From: Desulfosporosinus metallidurans
Lineage (GTDB): Bacteria; Bacillota; Desulfitobacteriia; Desulfitobacteriales; Desulfitobacteriaceae
Reading direction: 5' to 3'
Assembly: GCF_001936615.1 (NCBI RefSeq)
Contig: NZ_MLBF01000016.1
Location: forward strand, 23,260 to 87,259
DNA length: 64,000 bases
The notes beneath the pieces are model-generated. The model made no database searches. It had not been told where the DNA came from and saw only the letters and a program-made list of their open reading frames with translations. The stretch's first letter is position 1; the number at the start of each line of letters is the position of its first letter. Both the position numbers and the translations under genes were made by a program. Shown here piece by piece: positions 15,873-23,546 of this stretch.

Positions 15873-16895
15873 ATGGAAAAAATTAAAGTGCAAGATGCTG
15901 TTGGCGCCATTCTGATTCAGGACATGACACAAATTATCCCTGGTATCTACAAAGGTCCCCGGTTTCGCAAGGGGCATATCGTTCAGGAAGAGGATATACC
16001 TGTTCTTCTCAGCATGGGGAAAGAACATATTTACGTCTGGGATCAAACACCAGGCCTTATTCATGAAAATGAAGCGGCGGAGCGTCTCGCCCGAGCCGTA
16101 TCCGGTTCCGGTCTAGTCCTTGACGAGCCCAAAGAAGGAAAAATCACCCTAACCGCTGCTCACGACGGCCTTCTTTACTCCTCAGAAGACGGCATCTTAG
16201 CGTTGAATACTTTAGAAGGGGTCATCCTCGCTACGCTTCACAATCATTACCCCGTCAAAAAAGGGGATAAAGTCGCAGGAACCCGTGTCGTTCCTCTGAT
16301 GATTGATGAGAAAGTAATCCTCGAAGCGGAAAATAATGTCCAAACGTTTTCAAATCCTATACTGGATGTTCGGCCTTTAAAACACTTAAAGGTTGGCATC
16401 GTCATAACGGGAAGTGAAGTTTATAAGGGACGTATTCAAGATAAATTCGGTCCCGTGCTGCGCGCTAAAGTTGAAAGTTGGGGATCTGTTGTCCTAGAGC
16501 AAACGTTAGCCAGCGATGATGTGTCCCTGATTCAAAGCAGTATTCGAGATCAACTAAGTAAGGGAGCAGAAATGATCTTAGTCAGTGGTGGCATGTCCGT
16601 CGATCCCGATGACGTCACCCCCGCAGCAATTAAAGGACTGGGTGCAGAACTCATCACTTACGGTGCACCAGTTCTACCAGGAGCCATGTTTTTGCTAGCC
16701 TACCTCGGAGATGTTCCCATCATGGGATTACCCGGGTGCGTTATGTATTCTAAAAAAACCGTCTTTGATTTAGTCGCTCCTCGACTTCTTACGGGAGAAC
16801 GACTATCGCGTCTTGATATTGTCAAACTTGGGCATGGAGGTCTTTGTCTTGAATGCCCAGTCTGCACTTACCCCCGTTGTTCTTTCGGCAAGTAA
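15873..16895 (+). CDS. MoeA-like molybdopterin-binding protein with C-terminal cysteine cluster
   Basis: A 340-residue protein with a MoaB/MogA-type molybdopterin-binding fold. The N-terminal 165 residues hold a novel region with AHDGLLYSS; residues 170-320 hold the binding domain (VGIVITGSEVYKGRIQDKFGP split around 175-195, MILVSGGMSVDPDDVTPAAI near 235, MGLPGCVMYSKKTVFDLVAPRLL near 290). The tail has four cysteines in CLECPVCTYPRC, possibly a metal or cluster site. It probably helps insert or handle Mo/W cofactor for the nearby aldehyde oxidoreductase. I chose ATG 15873 with TTGGAGG nine bases upstream over a TTG at 15858 that overlaps that site. A riboswitch-like leader and terminator precede it. 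Confidence 0.8.
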   Translation: MEKIKVQDAVGAILIQDMTQIIPGIYKGPRFRKGHIVQEEDIPVLLSMGKEHIYVWDQTPGLIHENEAAERLARAVSGSGLVLDEPKEGKITLTAAHDGLLYSSEDGILALNTLEGVILATLHNHYPVKKGDKVAGTRVVPLMIDEKVILEAENNVQTFSNPILDVRPLKHLKVGIVITGSEVYKGRIQDKFGPVLRAKVESWGSVVLEQTLASDDVSLIQSSIRDQLSKGAEMILVSGGMSVDPDDVTPAAIKGLGAELITYGAPVLPGAMFLLAYLGDVPIMGLPGCVMYSKKTVFDLVAPRLLTGERLSRLDIVKLGHGGLCLECPVCTYPRCSFGK

Positions 16896-16919
16896 ATACA
16901 TTGCCTCAAACTAATTCTC

Positions 16920-16955
16920 AAAAAGCACCTGCCCGCAATTGGGTAGGTGCTTTTT
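16920..16955 (+). terminator. Rho-independent terminator
   Basis: AAAAAGCACCT and AGGTGCTTTTT arms with inner CCC/GGG form a strong stem with A tract before and T tract after, so it can work in both directions. It separates the gene at 15873 from the converging moeA fusion. Confidence 0.9.
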
Positions 16956-16997
16956 ACATTAAGCTTAGATTGCTGATTTCCTTGAAATTAATAAAAG

Positions 16998-17027
16998 TGC
17001 AAGTCGGGGACGGTTCTTTGACTTGCA
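16998..17027 (+). repeat. REP-like 30-base hairpin repeat, copy 2
   Basis: Same ends (TGCAAGT, ACTTGCA) and the core GGGGACGGTTCTT as copy 1 at 11264-11293; the two copies differ at about three positions. It abuts the end of the moeA fusion gene. Confidence 0.7.
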
Positions 17028-17037
17028 TACTCCCGTG

Positions 17038-18945
17038 TTAACCGTAAAATACCCCCGTCTCTCTGACATCATACCCGCCAAGCGCCAGAACATCCTCCTG
17101 AAATTCTTTACTTTGAATGACGGCAATCATGGTTTTAATGCGGGGTTCCTCTAGATATTCCCGTGGAATCGCCAAATCATATCGTTCTTCTCCGACCAGT
17201 ACGTAATCCAGTCCAAGTGCTTCCGCGGCACTTTGAATGCCCAACCCAACATCAGCTGATCCAGAGGCCACCGCCACCGCCACCGCTAAGTGCGTAAATT
17301 CTTCCCGCTCATACCCCAGAATTTGTTCTTTGCTTAGGCCTTGCTTCTGGAGCAAATAATCGAAAAGCACCCGAGTCCCGGATCCACCCTGACGATTTAC
17401 GAATCGAATACCCGGTTGAGCTAAATCCTCGAGGGTCTTTAGGTCGAGTGGGTTTCCTTTCGGCACAATTAGAACTTGCGTCCGATAAACTAAATTCATT
17501 AAAGCGATCTCTCTTCCCGGCAGGAAACGTTGCAAATAGGAGAGATTGTACTCCCCTGTATCGGGATCGAGTAAGTGAATTCCGGCAAAATGTGCTTCCC
17601 TCTTGCGCAAAGACAGAATCCCAGCGAGACTCCCTACATGGGCTGAGGCAATCCCCCCCTGCCCACCCCTGGCTTTCATATGGCTACTTAAAACATCCAA
17701 CGTCAGATCATGGGATCCTATGCACACGAGAGTTTCTTCTAACTCAGAAACAGGCCGCAGAAGCTCAACAGGTACGGTTTCTCCCTCATGAAACCCTTCC
17801 TGCAGGCGAGGGACCCTCAACATCCCATCCGCTCTCACCAGACTCATCGTCACCCCTGCACCACGATTTAAAGGGGCCGCAACCCAACGGTCTCCAACTT
17901 TCCCCACTTTAACCCGCACAAACTCTTCACTGCCTAACGAGGAAAAGACTTTCTTGCTGACCACGGCATCCAGTGTAGTCTGTACGCCTTTACTTAAACC
18001 CTGCAATTGATAGACCCAAGGTTCCAAGAACAAATGCGCTGTCAGATAAGTTGATACCGGATAACCTGGAATGCCAAACGTCGGCTTTCCATGAATTTCT
18101 CCTAAGGCCACAGGTTTGCCCGGTTTAATGGCTACTCCATGCAGATAAAGTGTCCCATGCTTCTCAATCATATGGGACGTATAGTCATCCCGCCCTTGGG
18201 ATGACCCTGCGATAATGACCAAAATATCCTGAGACTCTGCCATCTTCAGAATAGCGTCTTCTAATCTCTCTGGTTGATCTGGGGTTATCGGCCATATTGT
18301 GGCGTATCCACCCCATTCCTCAACTAAGGAAGCAAGGACTGTGGAGTTACTATCCACAATATCCCCCACTTGAAGGGACGCCTCAGGTGGACGGATTTCA
18401 TCTCCGGTCGGCAAAATCCCCACACGCGGCTTACGTCGAACCTCAACCTCCAAAACCCCTGCGGCTAATAGTGCTCCCTGGTCTTGAGGGCGAATGCGGT
18501 GATGAATCGGCAGAAGCACTTCCCCTTCTACAATGTCCTCTCCTACCGGACGAACATGATTCCATGGTACAACAGGAGCTTGCAGCAAGATTCCCCGCTC
18601 TCCAAGTTCCAGGACTTCTTCCAACATGACGACGGCATCCATTCCCTCAGGGACTGGATCCCCAGTATCCACCTGAATGGCTTGCACTCCCAGTTCTAAC
18701 CAACGAGGTTCGCGCTCCGAAATCCCAAAAGTATCCTTAGCCCGAATAGCATATCCGTCCATCGCTGAAGCTGCAAAATGGGGTGAACTTCGATGGGCAC
18801 GAATAATTGTACCCGTGATTCTATGGAGCGATGAACGCACATCCACGACCTCATTTTTCGGAACACAGCGTTCAGCAAGCTTTTCCATCATTAAGGCCAG
18901 TCCCTCTTGCCAAGCCTTGTTTTCAAGATATATTTGGCGTTCCAC
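17038..18945 (-). CDS. MoeA fused to a molybdate/tungstate-binding-like PBP domain
   Basis: A 635-residue fusion. Residues 1-405 are a MoeA molybdotransferase, which inserts the metal oxyanion into adenylylated molybdopterin: PHFAASAMDGYAI near 65, VGILPTGDEI near 180, DILVIIAGSSQGRDDY near 250 (GGSS replaced by AGSS) and GIPGYPVS near 300. Residues 410-630 are a periplasmic-binding-like domain (GSHDLTLDVL, VNRQGGSGTRVLFDYLL, ERYDLAI) homologous to the sensor domain of the regulator at 10346. It may deliver or sense the metal. GGGAGG nine bases upstream decides GTG 18945 over ATG 18969. It is the last gene of the aldehyde oxidoreductase operon. Two MoeA paralogues are common where tungsten enzymes are made. 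Confidence 0.88.
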   Translation of the reverse strand: MERQIYLENKAWQEGLALMMEKLAERCVPKNEVVDVRSSLHRITGTIIRAHRSSPHFAASAMDGYAIRAKDTFGISEREPRWLELGVQAIQVDTGDPVPEGMDAVVMLEEVLELGERGILLQAPVVPWNHVRPVGEDIVEGEVLLPIHHRIRPQDQGALLAAGVLEVEVRRKPRVGILPTGDEIRPPEASLQVGDIVDSNSTVLASLVEEWGGYATIWPITPDQPERLEDAILKMAESQDILVIIAGSSQGRDDYTSHMIEKHGTLYLHGVAIKPGKPVALGEIHGKPTFGIPGYPVSTYLTAHLFLEPWVYQLQGLSKGVQTTLDAVVSKKVFSSLGSEEFVRVKVGKVGDRWVAAPLNRGAGVTMSLVRADGMLRVPRLQEGFHEGETVPVELLRPVSELEETLVCIGSHDLTLDVLSSHMKARGGQGGIASAHVGSLAGILSLRKREAHFAGIHLLDPDTGEYNLSYLQRFLPGREIALMNLVYRTQVLIVPKGNPLDLKTLEDLAQPGIRFVNRQGGSGTRVLFDYLLQKQGLSKEQILGYEREEFTHLAVAVAVASGSADVGLGIQSAAEALGLDYVLVGEERYDLAIPREYLEEPRIKTMIAVIQSKEFQEDVLALGGYDVRETGVFYG

Positions 18946-18978
18946 GTTTCTTGCCTCCCATTCTAACAATAATCTATC

Positions 18979-20220
18979 TTAACGCAAAAGGCGAAAACAG
19001 ACCTCTTTTCCCGCTTCTAAGCCCTCAATATCCAAATCAATGTGTACTAAAGCATCCGCCAACACCATTGTCCGAATTAAGCCCGATTTTCCTCGTATCG
19101 GCTCAACTTGCCAATCTTCACCATCAGGAACCACTCGCACGCGCACAAATTCCTCCCGACCACTACCCGAATATAAATTCTGGGTTAACGTCCCCTTCGG
19201 CAGAGGATTGGCCTGCGAATGTAATACCGAAGCATCTAACCAAGGACGTACTATTGTGTCAAAAACGACCATCGCCGAGGCAGGATGTCCAGGAAGTCCA
19301 AAAATCAATTTCCCATTCACGACTCCACCAATCGTAGGCTTGCCCGGTCGAAGTGCTAAACCATGAAACAGCAGTCCAGGATCTCCTAGTTCATCGATAA
19401 GCTGAGCAGACAGATCGCGCGACCCCACGGAACTCCCGCCGGAAAGTAAAACCATATCATTTTCCTCGAGCATGGTTGTAAGTACTGAACGGAGTTCTTC
19501 CAGATTATCTTTCACAATACCATAATGACGAGCATTGGCACCACACGCCAGTGCCTGCCCAAGCAAGGTATAGCCGTTAATATCCCTTGATTGGCCGGGT
19601 AACGGTTCTTGTTCTGGAGAAATAATTTCATCCCCTGTGGAAAGAATTCCGACTCGGAAACGGGGCAATACCGGGACGTGGATTAGCCCTTGGGAAGCTA
19701 AGAGTCCCATTTCTTGGGCCCGAATTCGTGTGTATTTCGAAAGAATAACTTCTCCTTCGATTAAGTCTTCCCCGATGTCTATGAGATTCTCGCCTGGTGC
19801 TACAGCCTTCGTTACACCATAGAGTTCCTCGCCAAAGTGTTCGAGATGTTCGACCATCACGACAGCATCCGCACCCTCGGGAAGCATTCCACCCGTGGGC
19901 ATCAGGACTCCGACGCCCTGCCCCAACAGTTCCGTCGGAGCCTCACCCATCCGTACTTCCCCATGACACTGAACCAACGCTGGCATACTTTCACTGGCCC
20001 CAAACGTGTCAGAAGCCCGAACAGCCATTCCATCCATTGTGGATTTACGAAAATGAGGTAAAGCACAGGTGGCCGGAATATCCTGGGTAACAATACGTCC
20101 CAGTGAATCAGCCAAAGGGATCTTCTCGACGCACTGATAAAATGAGAGCACATAGGGTTTTAAGGAATCGATCGCCTCAGCCAATGTTTTGACCTTGAAT
20201 AATTCGCTACTACTTCCCAT
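18979..20220 (-). CDS. moeA: Molybdopterin molybdenumtransferase MoeA
   Basis: Inserts molybdate or tungstate into MPT-AMP to complete the cofactor. It is 413 residues: PHFRKSTMDGMAV near 53-65, GVLMPTGGMLPEGADAVVM (split) near 105-122, the substrate-binding VGILSTGDEI near 186, MVLLSGGSSVGSRD near 253 and FGLPGHPASAMVVF near 300 are all conserved. ATG 20220 has AAAGGTG nine bases upstream; the upstream GTG at 20232 is part of that site. It lies 32 bases after hesA and 33 bases before the MoeA fusion, so the cluster has two MoeA copies, possibly one for each metal; that split is inference. Confidence 0.92.
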   Translation of the reverse strand: MGSSSELFKVKTLAEAIDSLKPYVLSFYQCVEKIPLADSLGRIVTQDIPATCALPHFRKSTMDGMAVRASDTFGASESMPALVQCHGEVRMGEAPTELLGQGVGVLMPTGGMLPEGADAVVMVEHLEHFGEELYGVTKAVAPGENLIDIGEDLIEGEVILSKYTRIRAQEMGLLASQGLIHVPVLPRFRVGILSTGDEIISPEQEPLPGQSRDINGYTLLGQALACGANARHYGIVKDNLEELRSVLTTMLEENDMVLLSGGSSVGSRDLSAQLIDELGDPGLLFHGLALRPGKPTIGGVVNGKLIFGLPGHPASAMVVFDTIVRPWLDASVLHSQANPLPKGTLTQNLYSGSGREEFVRVRVVPDGEDWQVEPIRGKSGLIRTMVLADALVHIDLDIEGLEAGKEVCFRLLR

Positions 20221-20252
20221 GTTCCATGACACCTTTCGTGATCATTTATATA

Positions 20253-20939
20253 TTACTGGATCTCAAACCGTTCAAATTCCATGGTTAACAGATCCACCTG
20301 TAACCAAGCATGTCGCAAGGAAGGCTGGCGTCCAACCAGTAATTTTACAGTTTCCACCACACTTAAACTTGCCAAGACAGCAGGAGTAAACGCAGGATTT
20401 CCCCACGTGCTCTCAACCCCCTGTTCCCCGCGCCCAAATAAGCGGAAAACGCTAAAATCACCTGGCAAACTTACGCCTATTTGTCCAAACCAGCCTGCGA
20501 TGCTAGCAAAAATTAGCGGTAACTCCTTTTGGTGACAGACCCGTTCCAGAACGACACGTGTGGGCAACGAGTCAAGGGCGTCACACACTAAGTCCACTTC
20601 CCGAAACAATTCAGGACCCTTTTCCTCTTCAAACCAGCCTCTAATCACCTCGACTTGTACCTCAGAATTGACAATTTGCAGTCTATCACGGGCGGCTTCC
20701 ACTTTCCATTGCCCCATATTGAGCTCTGTCGCCATAATCTGACGGTTAAGATTGCTTACTTCCAGACGGTCGCCGTCAATAAGCACTAGCCGACCAACCC
20801 CAATCCGGGCGAGTTCTTCAGCTATATACCCCCCAAGTCCTCCACACCCCACGATTGCTACGCATGATGTGGAAAGCTTGAGCTGATCCTCATCAGACAA
20901 GGTTTTCCTATTCCGAGCGTAACGACTTTCTAATTTCAT
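20253..20939 (-). CDS. HesA/MoeB/ThiF-family adenylyltransferase
   Basis: E1-like enzyme that adenylates the C-terminal glycine of a MoaD or ThiS-type sulfur carrier, here most likely the adjacent MoaD. It is 228 residues. The ATP-binding motif VGCGGLGGYIAEEL is near residue 31 and DGDRLEVSNLNRQ near residue 55, with the DALDSLPTR substrate aspartate near 117. The zinc CxxC pair of full-length MoeB is absent, as in the short HesA-type members. Its start directly adjoins the moaD stop, so the two are coupled in the aldehyde oxidoreductase operon. Confidence 0.9.
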   Translation of the reverse strand: MKLESRYARNRKTLSDEDQLKLSTSCVAIVGCGGLGGYIAEELARIGVGRLVLIDGDRLEVSNLNRQIMATELNMGQWKVEAARDRLQIVNSEVQVEVIRGWFEEEKGPELFREVDLVCDALDSLPTRVVLERVCHQKELPLIFASIAGWFGQIGVSLPGDFSVFRLFGRGEQGVESTWGNPAFTPAVLASLSVVETVKLLVGRQPSLRHAWLQVDLLTMEFERFEIQ

Positions 20940-21164
20940 TTAACCGCCTCCCACAGGTGGAAAGAGTGCTATGGTATCTCCGTCTTTCAAGACATGCTGT
21001 TCATTAACATTTCGCCCATTAACAAGGCAAATGGCAACTTCCTTAGGTTTAATGTTCAGCGGTTGGAGGACATCCATAAGACGACTTTCTTCTGGAAGAT
21101 CCCACTCTTCAACCTTAAAGCGGCCATCCCGAAACGTCGCGAATAATTTTACAGTCACACGCAC
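20940..21164 (-). CDS. moaD: MoaD/ThiS-family sulfur carrier
   Basis: Small ubiquitin-like carrier that donates sulfur for the dithiolene of molybdopterin. It is 74 residues from GTG 21164, chosen because AGGAGG lies seven bases upstream; the open frame continues 32 codons further without support. The beta-grasp pattern (VTVKLFATFRDG, DGDTIALFPPVGGG) and the double-glycine C-terminus needed for thiocarboxylate formation are present. It lies between the aldehyde oxidoreductase and its likely activating enzyme hesA. In tungsten clusters a dedicated MoaD of this kind is usual. No moaA, moaC or moaE is in the window. Confidence 0.9.
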   Translation of the reverse strand: MRVTVKLFATFRDGRFKVEEWDLPEESRLMDVLQPLNIKPKEVAICLVNGRNVNEQHVLKDGDTIALFPPVGGG

Positions 21165-21262
21165 ACAGGTTCCTCCTCTCAACATGGGACTTTGAAGGTT
21201 GACTGATTGCTCTTGCTGGTTCACTCGTGTTTTGTTCTCTATTATACCATGATAATTCAAGG

Positions 21263-21286
21263 GGGGGACCCCCTAAAAGGTCCCCC
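21263..21286 (-). terminator. Intercistronic GC-rich hairpin between aor and moaD
   Basis: Arms GGGGGACC (21263-21270) and GGTCCCCC (21279-21286) give a perfect eight-base stem without a good T tract on the minus strand. It may partly terminate or protect the aor message so that the oxidoreductase is made in excess over the cofactor genes. Confidence 0.55.
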
Positions 21287-21329
21287 TCAAAACTTGGTTC
21301 ATTGACTAACATCGTGCCTCGCATGCGTC

Positions 21330-23123
21330 CTAGATTCCTAGGTTTTTAAGACATTCAGGCGTTGGTACGCCAGCTGCATCCCATCCGCGTTCAGTATAGT
21401 ACTGAGGTAGAAGTTCTGGTAATCTGTGTACACTTCCTTTTGAAGGTCCTGTTGGAATCGCTACTTTTAATAAACGCTCAGGAAGTGTGTCATCCGCTGT
21501 GGTCATACCAGTCCGAAGATTTTGTAAACGTTCAATGTTCCAAGTCCGGTCTCCACAAGCCAAAAGTTCGGCATCTGTGTAATTGAAACCGGTCACAGCG
21601 TTGACAATCGCCGTATAATCAGAAAGACCCAGCGCGAATGAAGTGAACAAGCACAATCCAACGGAGTCGATAACAGCTGTGAGATCTTGGAAGATCTTGA
21701 CCCACGTTGCTTTTCCCTCAAGGGAGTCCTTATCTAGTTTTTCAGGAAGGCCCAAGATTTCTGGAGAAACCATGTACCCACGAACGTGACAACCACCCCG
21801 GTTACTTGTTGCATATTGAAGGCCGTGACCTTGTATGCCCCGAGGATCATAGGCTGGGATCTCAAGTTTTTTCACTGTCATGGATAGCTCTGGGTGACCA
21901 TAACCTTCAGCGAAGTTATAAGAACCCTGAGCCATTTTGGCTCCAAGTCCTTCAGCGTAAGCTATTTTCCGGACCCATTCTACCATTCCTTTGGCATTTC
22001 CGAATTCAAGCGGCGTGCCATCAAGTTCTTCTGGCTTAACATATCCGCGCTGAACCAGTTCCATACCCGCTGCAATGGTACAACCGACCGAAATCGAGTC
22101 CATTCCTAATTTGTTGCATAAATCATTGGCTACATGAATCGCGTCATAATCATGAATGCCACAGTCGGAACCAAAGCACCATACTGCCTCATACTCAGGA
22201 CCAGCGCCTTCGCCGCCTTCCCATTTATTATGGCGACCACAAGCGATTGGACAACGATAGCAAGGATCTTTTTTGATCAAGTGGTTTGCGGTCATGGTTT
22301 CTCCGCTGATGAGATCCGCATCAGGATCATAGGATTCTTGGAAGTTATTGACCGGATATATTCCGCTTTCATTAATAATGTTAACAAGCACTGCAGTACC
22401 GTATGCTCCGAGTCCTTGACCTGTTACGCCATTTTCCCTGATTTTTCCCAAAGCCTCGCTTAAGACTTTTTTCATTTCATCCGGATTTGCGTTTTCGACC
22501 TTTCCAGTTCCACGAACCACAATCGCTTTAACGTTCTTTGATCCCATTACGGCACCTACTCCACTGCGCCCAGCTGCGCGGAAGAGGTCGTTCATGATCG
22601 ATGCCATTAGAGAAAGGTTTTCACCGGCAGGCCCAATAGTTAGTACTTTCGCTTTGTCGTCCCCGAATTCCAGCTTTAAAGCCTCTGTTGTAGCATAAAC
22701 ATCCTTACCCCAAACATTGGCAGCATCTTTAATTTCCACCTTGTCGTCGTTAATGGCAATATACACAGGATGGTCTGCCTTGCCTTCCAAAATAACCATA
22801 TCATAACCGGCAAACTTTAGCTGTGCTCCCCAATATCCCCCTGAGTTCGAAGAAGCGATACACCCATTTAACGGAGATTTCGTAACAACCATGAACCGGC
22901 CGGACGTTGGAGCGTTCGTGCCTGTGAGTAATCCTGTAGCAATATACATTGTGTTTTCGGGAGATAGTGCATCAACGTCTGCGGCTACCTCATCAAAAAA
23001 CATCTTTCCCGCAAGCCCACGCCCGCTCAAATATTTCTTCGCAAGTTCCAAGTTTAAAGGCTCGGTACTGATTTTTCCTTCTGTGAGATTGATGCGCAAA
23101 ATTTTTCCGGTATACCCACCCAT
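21330..23123 (-). CDS. aor: Tungsten-dependent aldehyde:ferredoxin oxidoreductase
   Basis: Oxidises aldehydes to acids with ferredoxin, or reduces acids with low-potential ferredoxin; it carries a tungsto-bispterin and one [4Fe-4S] cluster. It is 597 residues, the normal length. The N-terminus MGGYTGKILRINLTEG, SGRGLAGKMFFDEV and GRFMVVTKSPL, SNSGGYWG are family signatures. Cluster cysteines are in PCYRCPIACGRH near residues 288-296, with the fourth in DSVGLCLFTSF near residue 495, which is also the pterin-binding DxxGLC motif. AAGGAGGAG precedes the ATG. A sigma-54 promoter lies 95 bases upstream. It leads an operon with moaD, hesA, moeA and the moeA fusion, divergent from the activator at 23547. 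Confidence 0.95.
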   Translation of the reverse strand: MGGYTGKILRINLTEGKISTEPLNLELAKKYLSGRGLAGKMFFDEVAADVDALSPENTMYIATGLLTGTNAPTSGRFMVVTKSPLNGCIASSNSGGYWGAQLKFAGYDMVILEGKADHPVYIAINDDKVEIKDAANVWGKDVYATTEALKLEFGDDKAKVLTIGPAGENLSLMASIMNDLFRAAGRSGVGAVMGSKNVKAIVVRGTGKVENANPDEMKKVLSEALGKIRENGVTGQGLGAYGTAVLVNIINESGIYPVNNFQESYDPDADLISGETMTANHLIKKDPCYRCPIACGRHNKWEGGEGAGPEYEAVWCFGSDCGIHDYDAIHVANDLCNKLGMDSISVGCTIAAGMELVQRGYVKPEELDGTPLEFGNAKGMVEWVRKIAYAEGLGAKMAQGSYNFAEGYGHPELSMTVKKLEIPAYDPRGIQGHGLQYATSNRGGCHVRGYMVSPEILGLPEKLDKDSLEGKATWVKIFQDLTAVIDSVGLCLFTSFALGLSDYTAIVNAVTGFNYTDAELLACGDRTWNIERLQNLRTGMTTADDTLPERLLKVAIPTGPSKGSVHRLPELLPQYYTERGWDAAGVPTPECLKNLGI

Positions 23124-23218
23124 GAAAATCTCCTCCTTGTTTCTATATTATTTACTCGACTCTTTTCTCCCTCAGAGACTTCACTAACACTTTCCCTAAA
23201 GCATTTACATAAATTTAT

Positions 23219-23234
23219 AGCAATTACCATGCCA
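23219..23234 (-). promoter_or_regulatory. Sigma-54 (-24/-12) promoter of the aor operon
   Basis: Minus strand TGGCATGGTAATTGCT: GG and GC exactly ten bases apart, close to TGGCAC-N5-TTGCT. It lies about 95 bases before aor and faces away from the sigma-54 activator gene. Confidence 0.82.
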
Positions 23235-23422
23235 ATTATCTAAAAATGAAAATTAAATAAAATTTTCATATAGAACTGAAAATATCTAATTAAAACAAAT
23301 AAGATCAAATTAAAACGAACTTAAACAGTCATCTGATGGAAGTCTAACTAACTCAATATAGGACTAAAAGCCTATCTCCAAGCAGTTATGTGTATCATGT
23401 TTGAACTTTCTGCCTTTTTATG

Positions 23423-23440
23423 TGTTCCACAATGGAGCAC
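23423..23440. promoter_or_regulatory. Candidate activator-binding site (enhancer) between aor and its regulator
   Basis: Imperfect palindrome TGTTCCACAATGGAGCA (TGTTCC-N5-GGAGCA), about 190 bases upstream of the aor sigma-54 promoter. It resembles the sites upstream of adh (15430-15458). Confidence 0.55.
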
Positions 23441-23546
23441 TTTCTGTCAGGAAAATCCTTTTGGCCTGTTGTTTGATTGAAATAGATATGATATTCTTCA
23501 ATTGTTAGGACAATTCATAATCTGTACATAGAGAGGAAAGGGATGT

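Noticed and set aside
15621..16064. 147-codon open frame on the minus strand
   Set aside because: It lies antisense to the riboswitch leader and the start of the molybdopterin gene, has no ribosome binding site or family match, and is a shadow.
17448..17912. 154-codon open frame on the plus strand
   Set aside because: It is antisense to the MoeA fusion, which has strong domain support on the other strand; the composition is a mirror of coding sequence.
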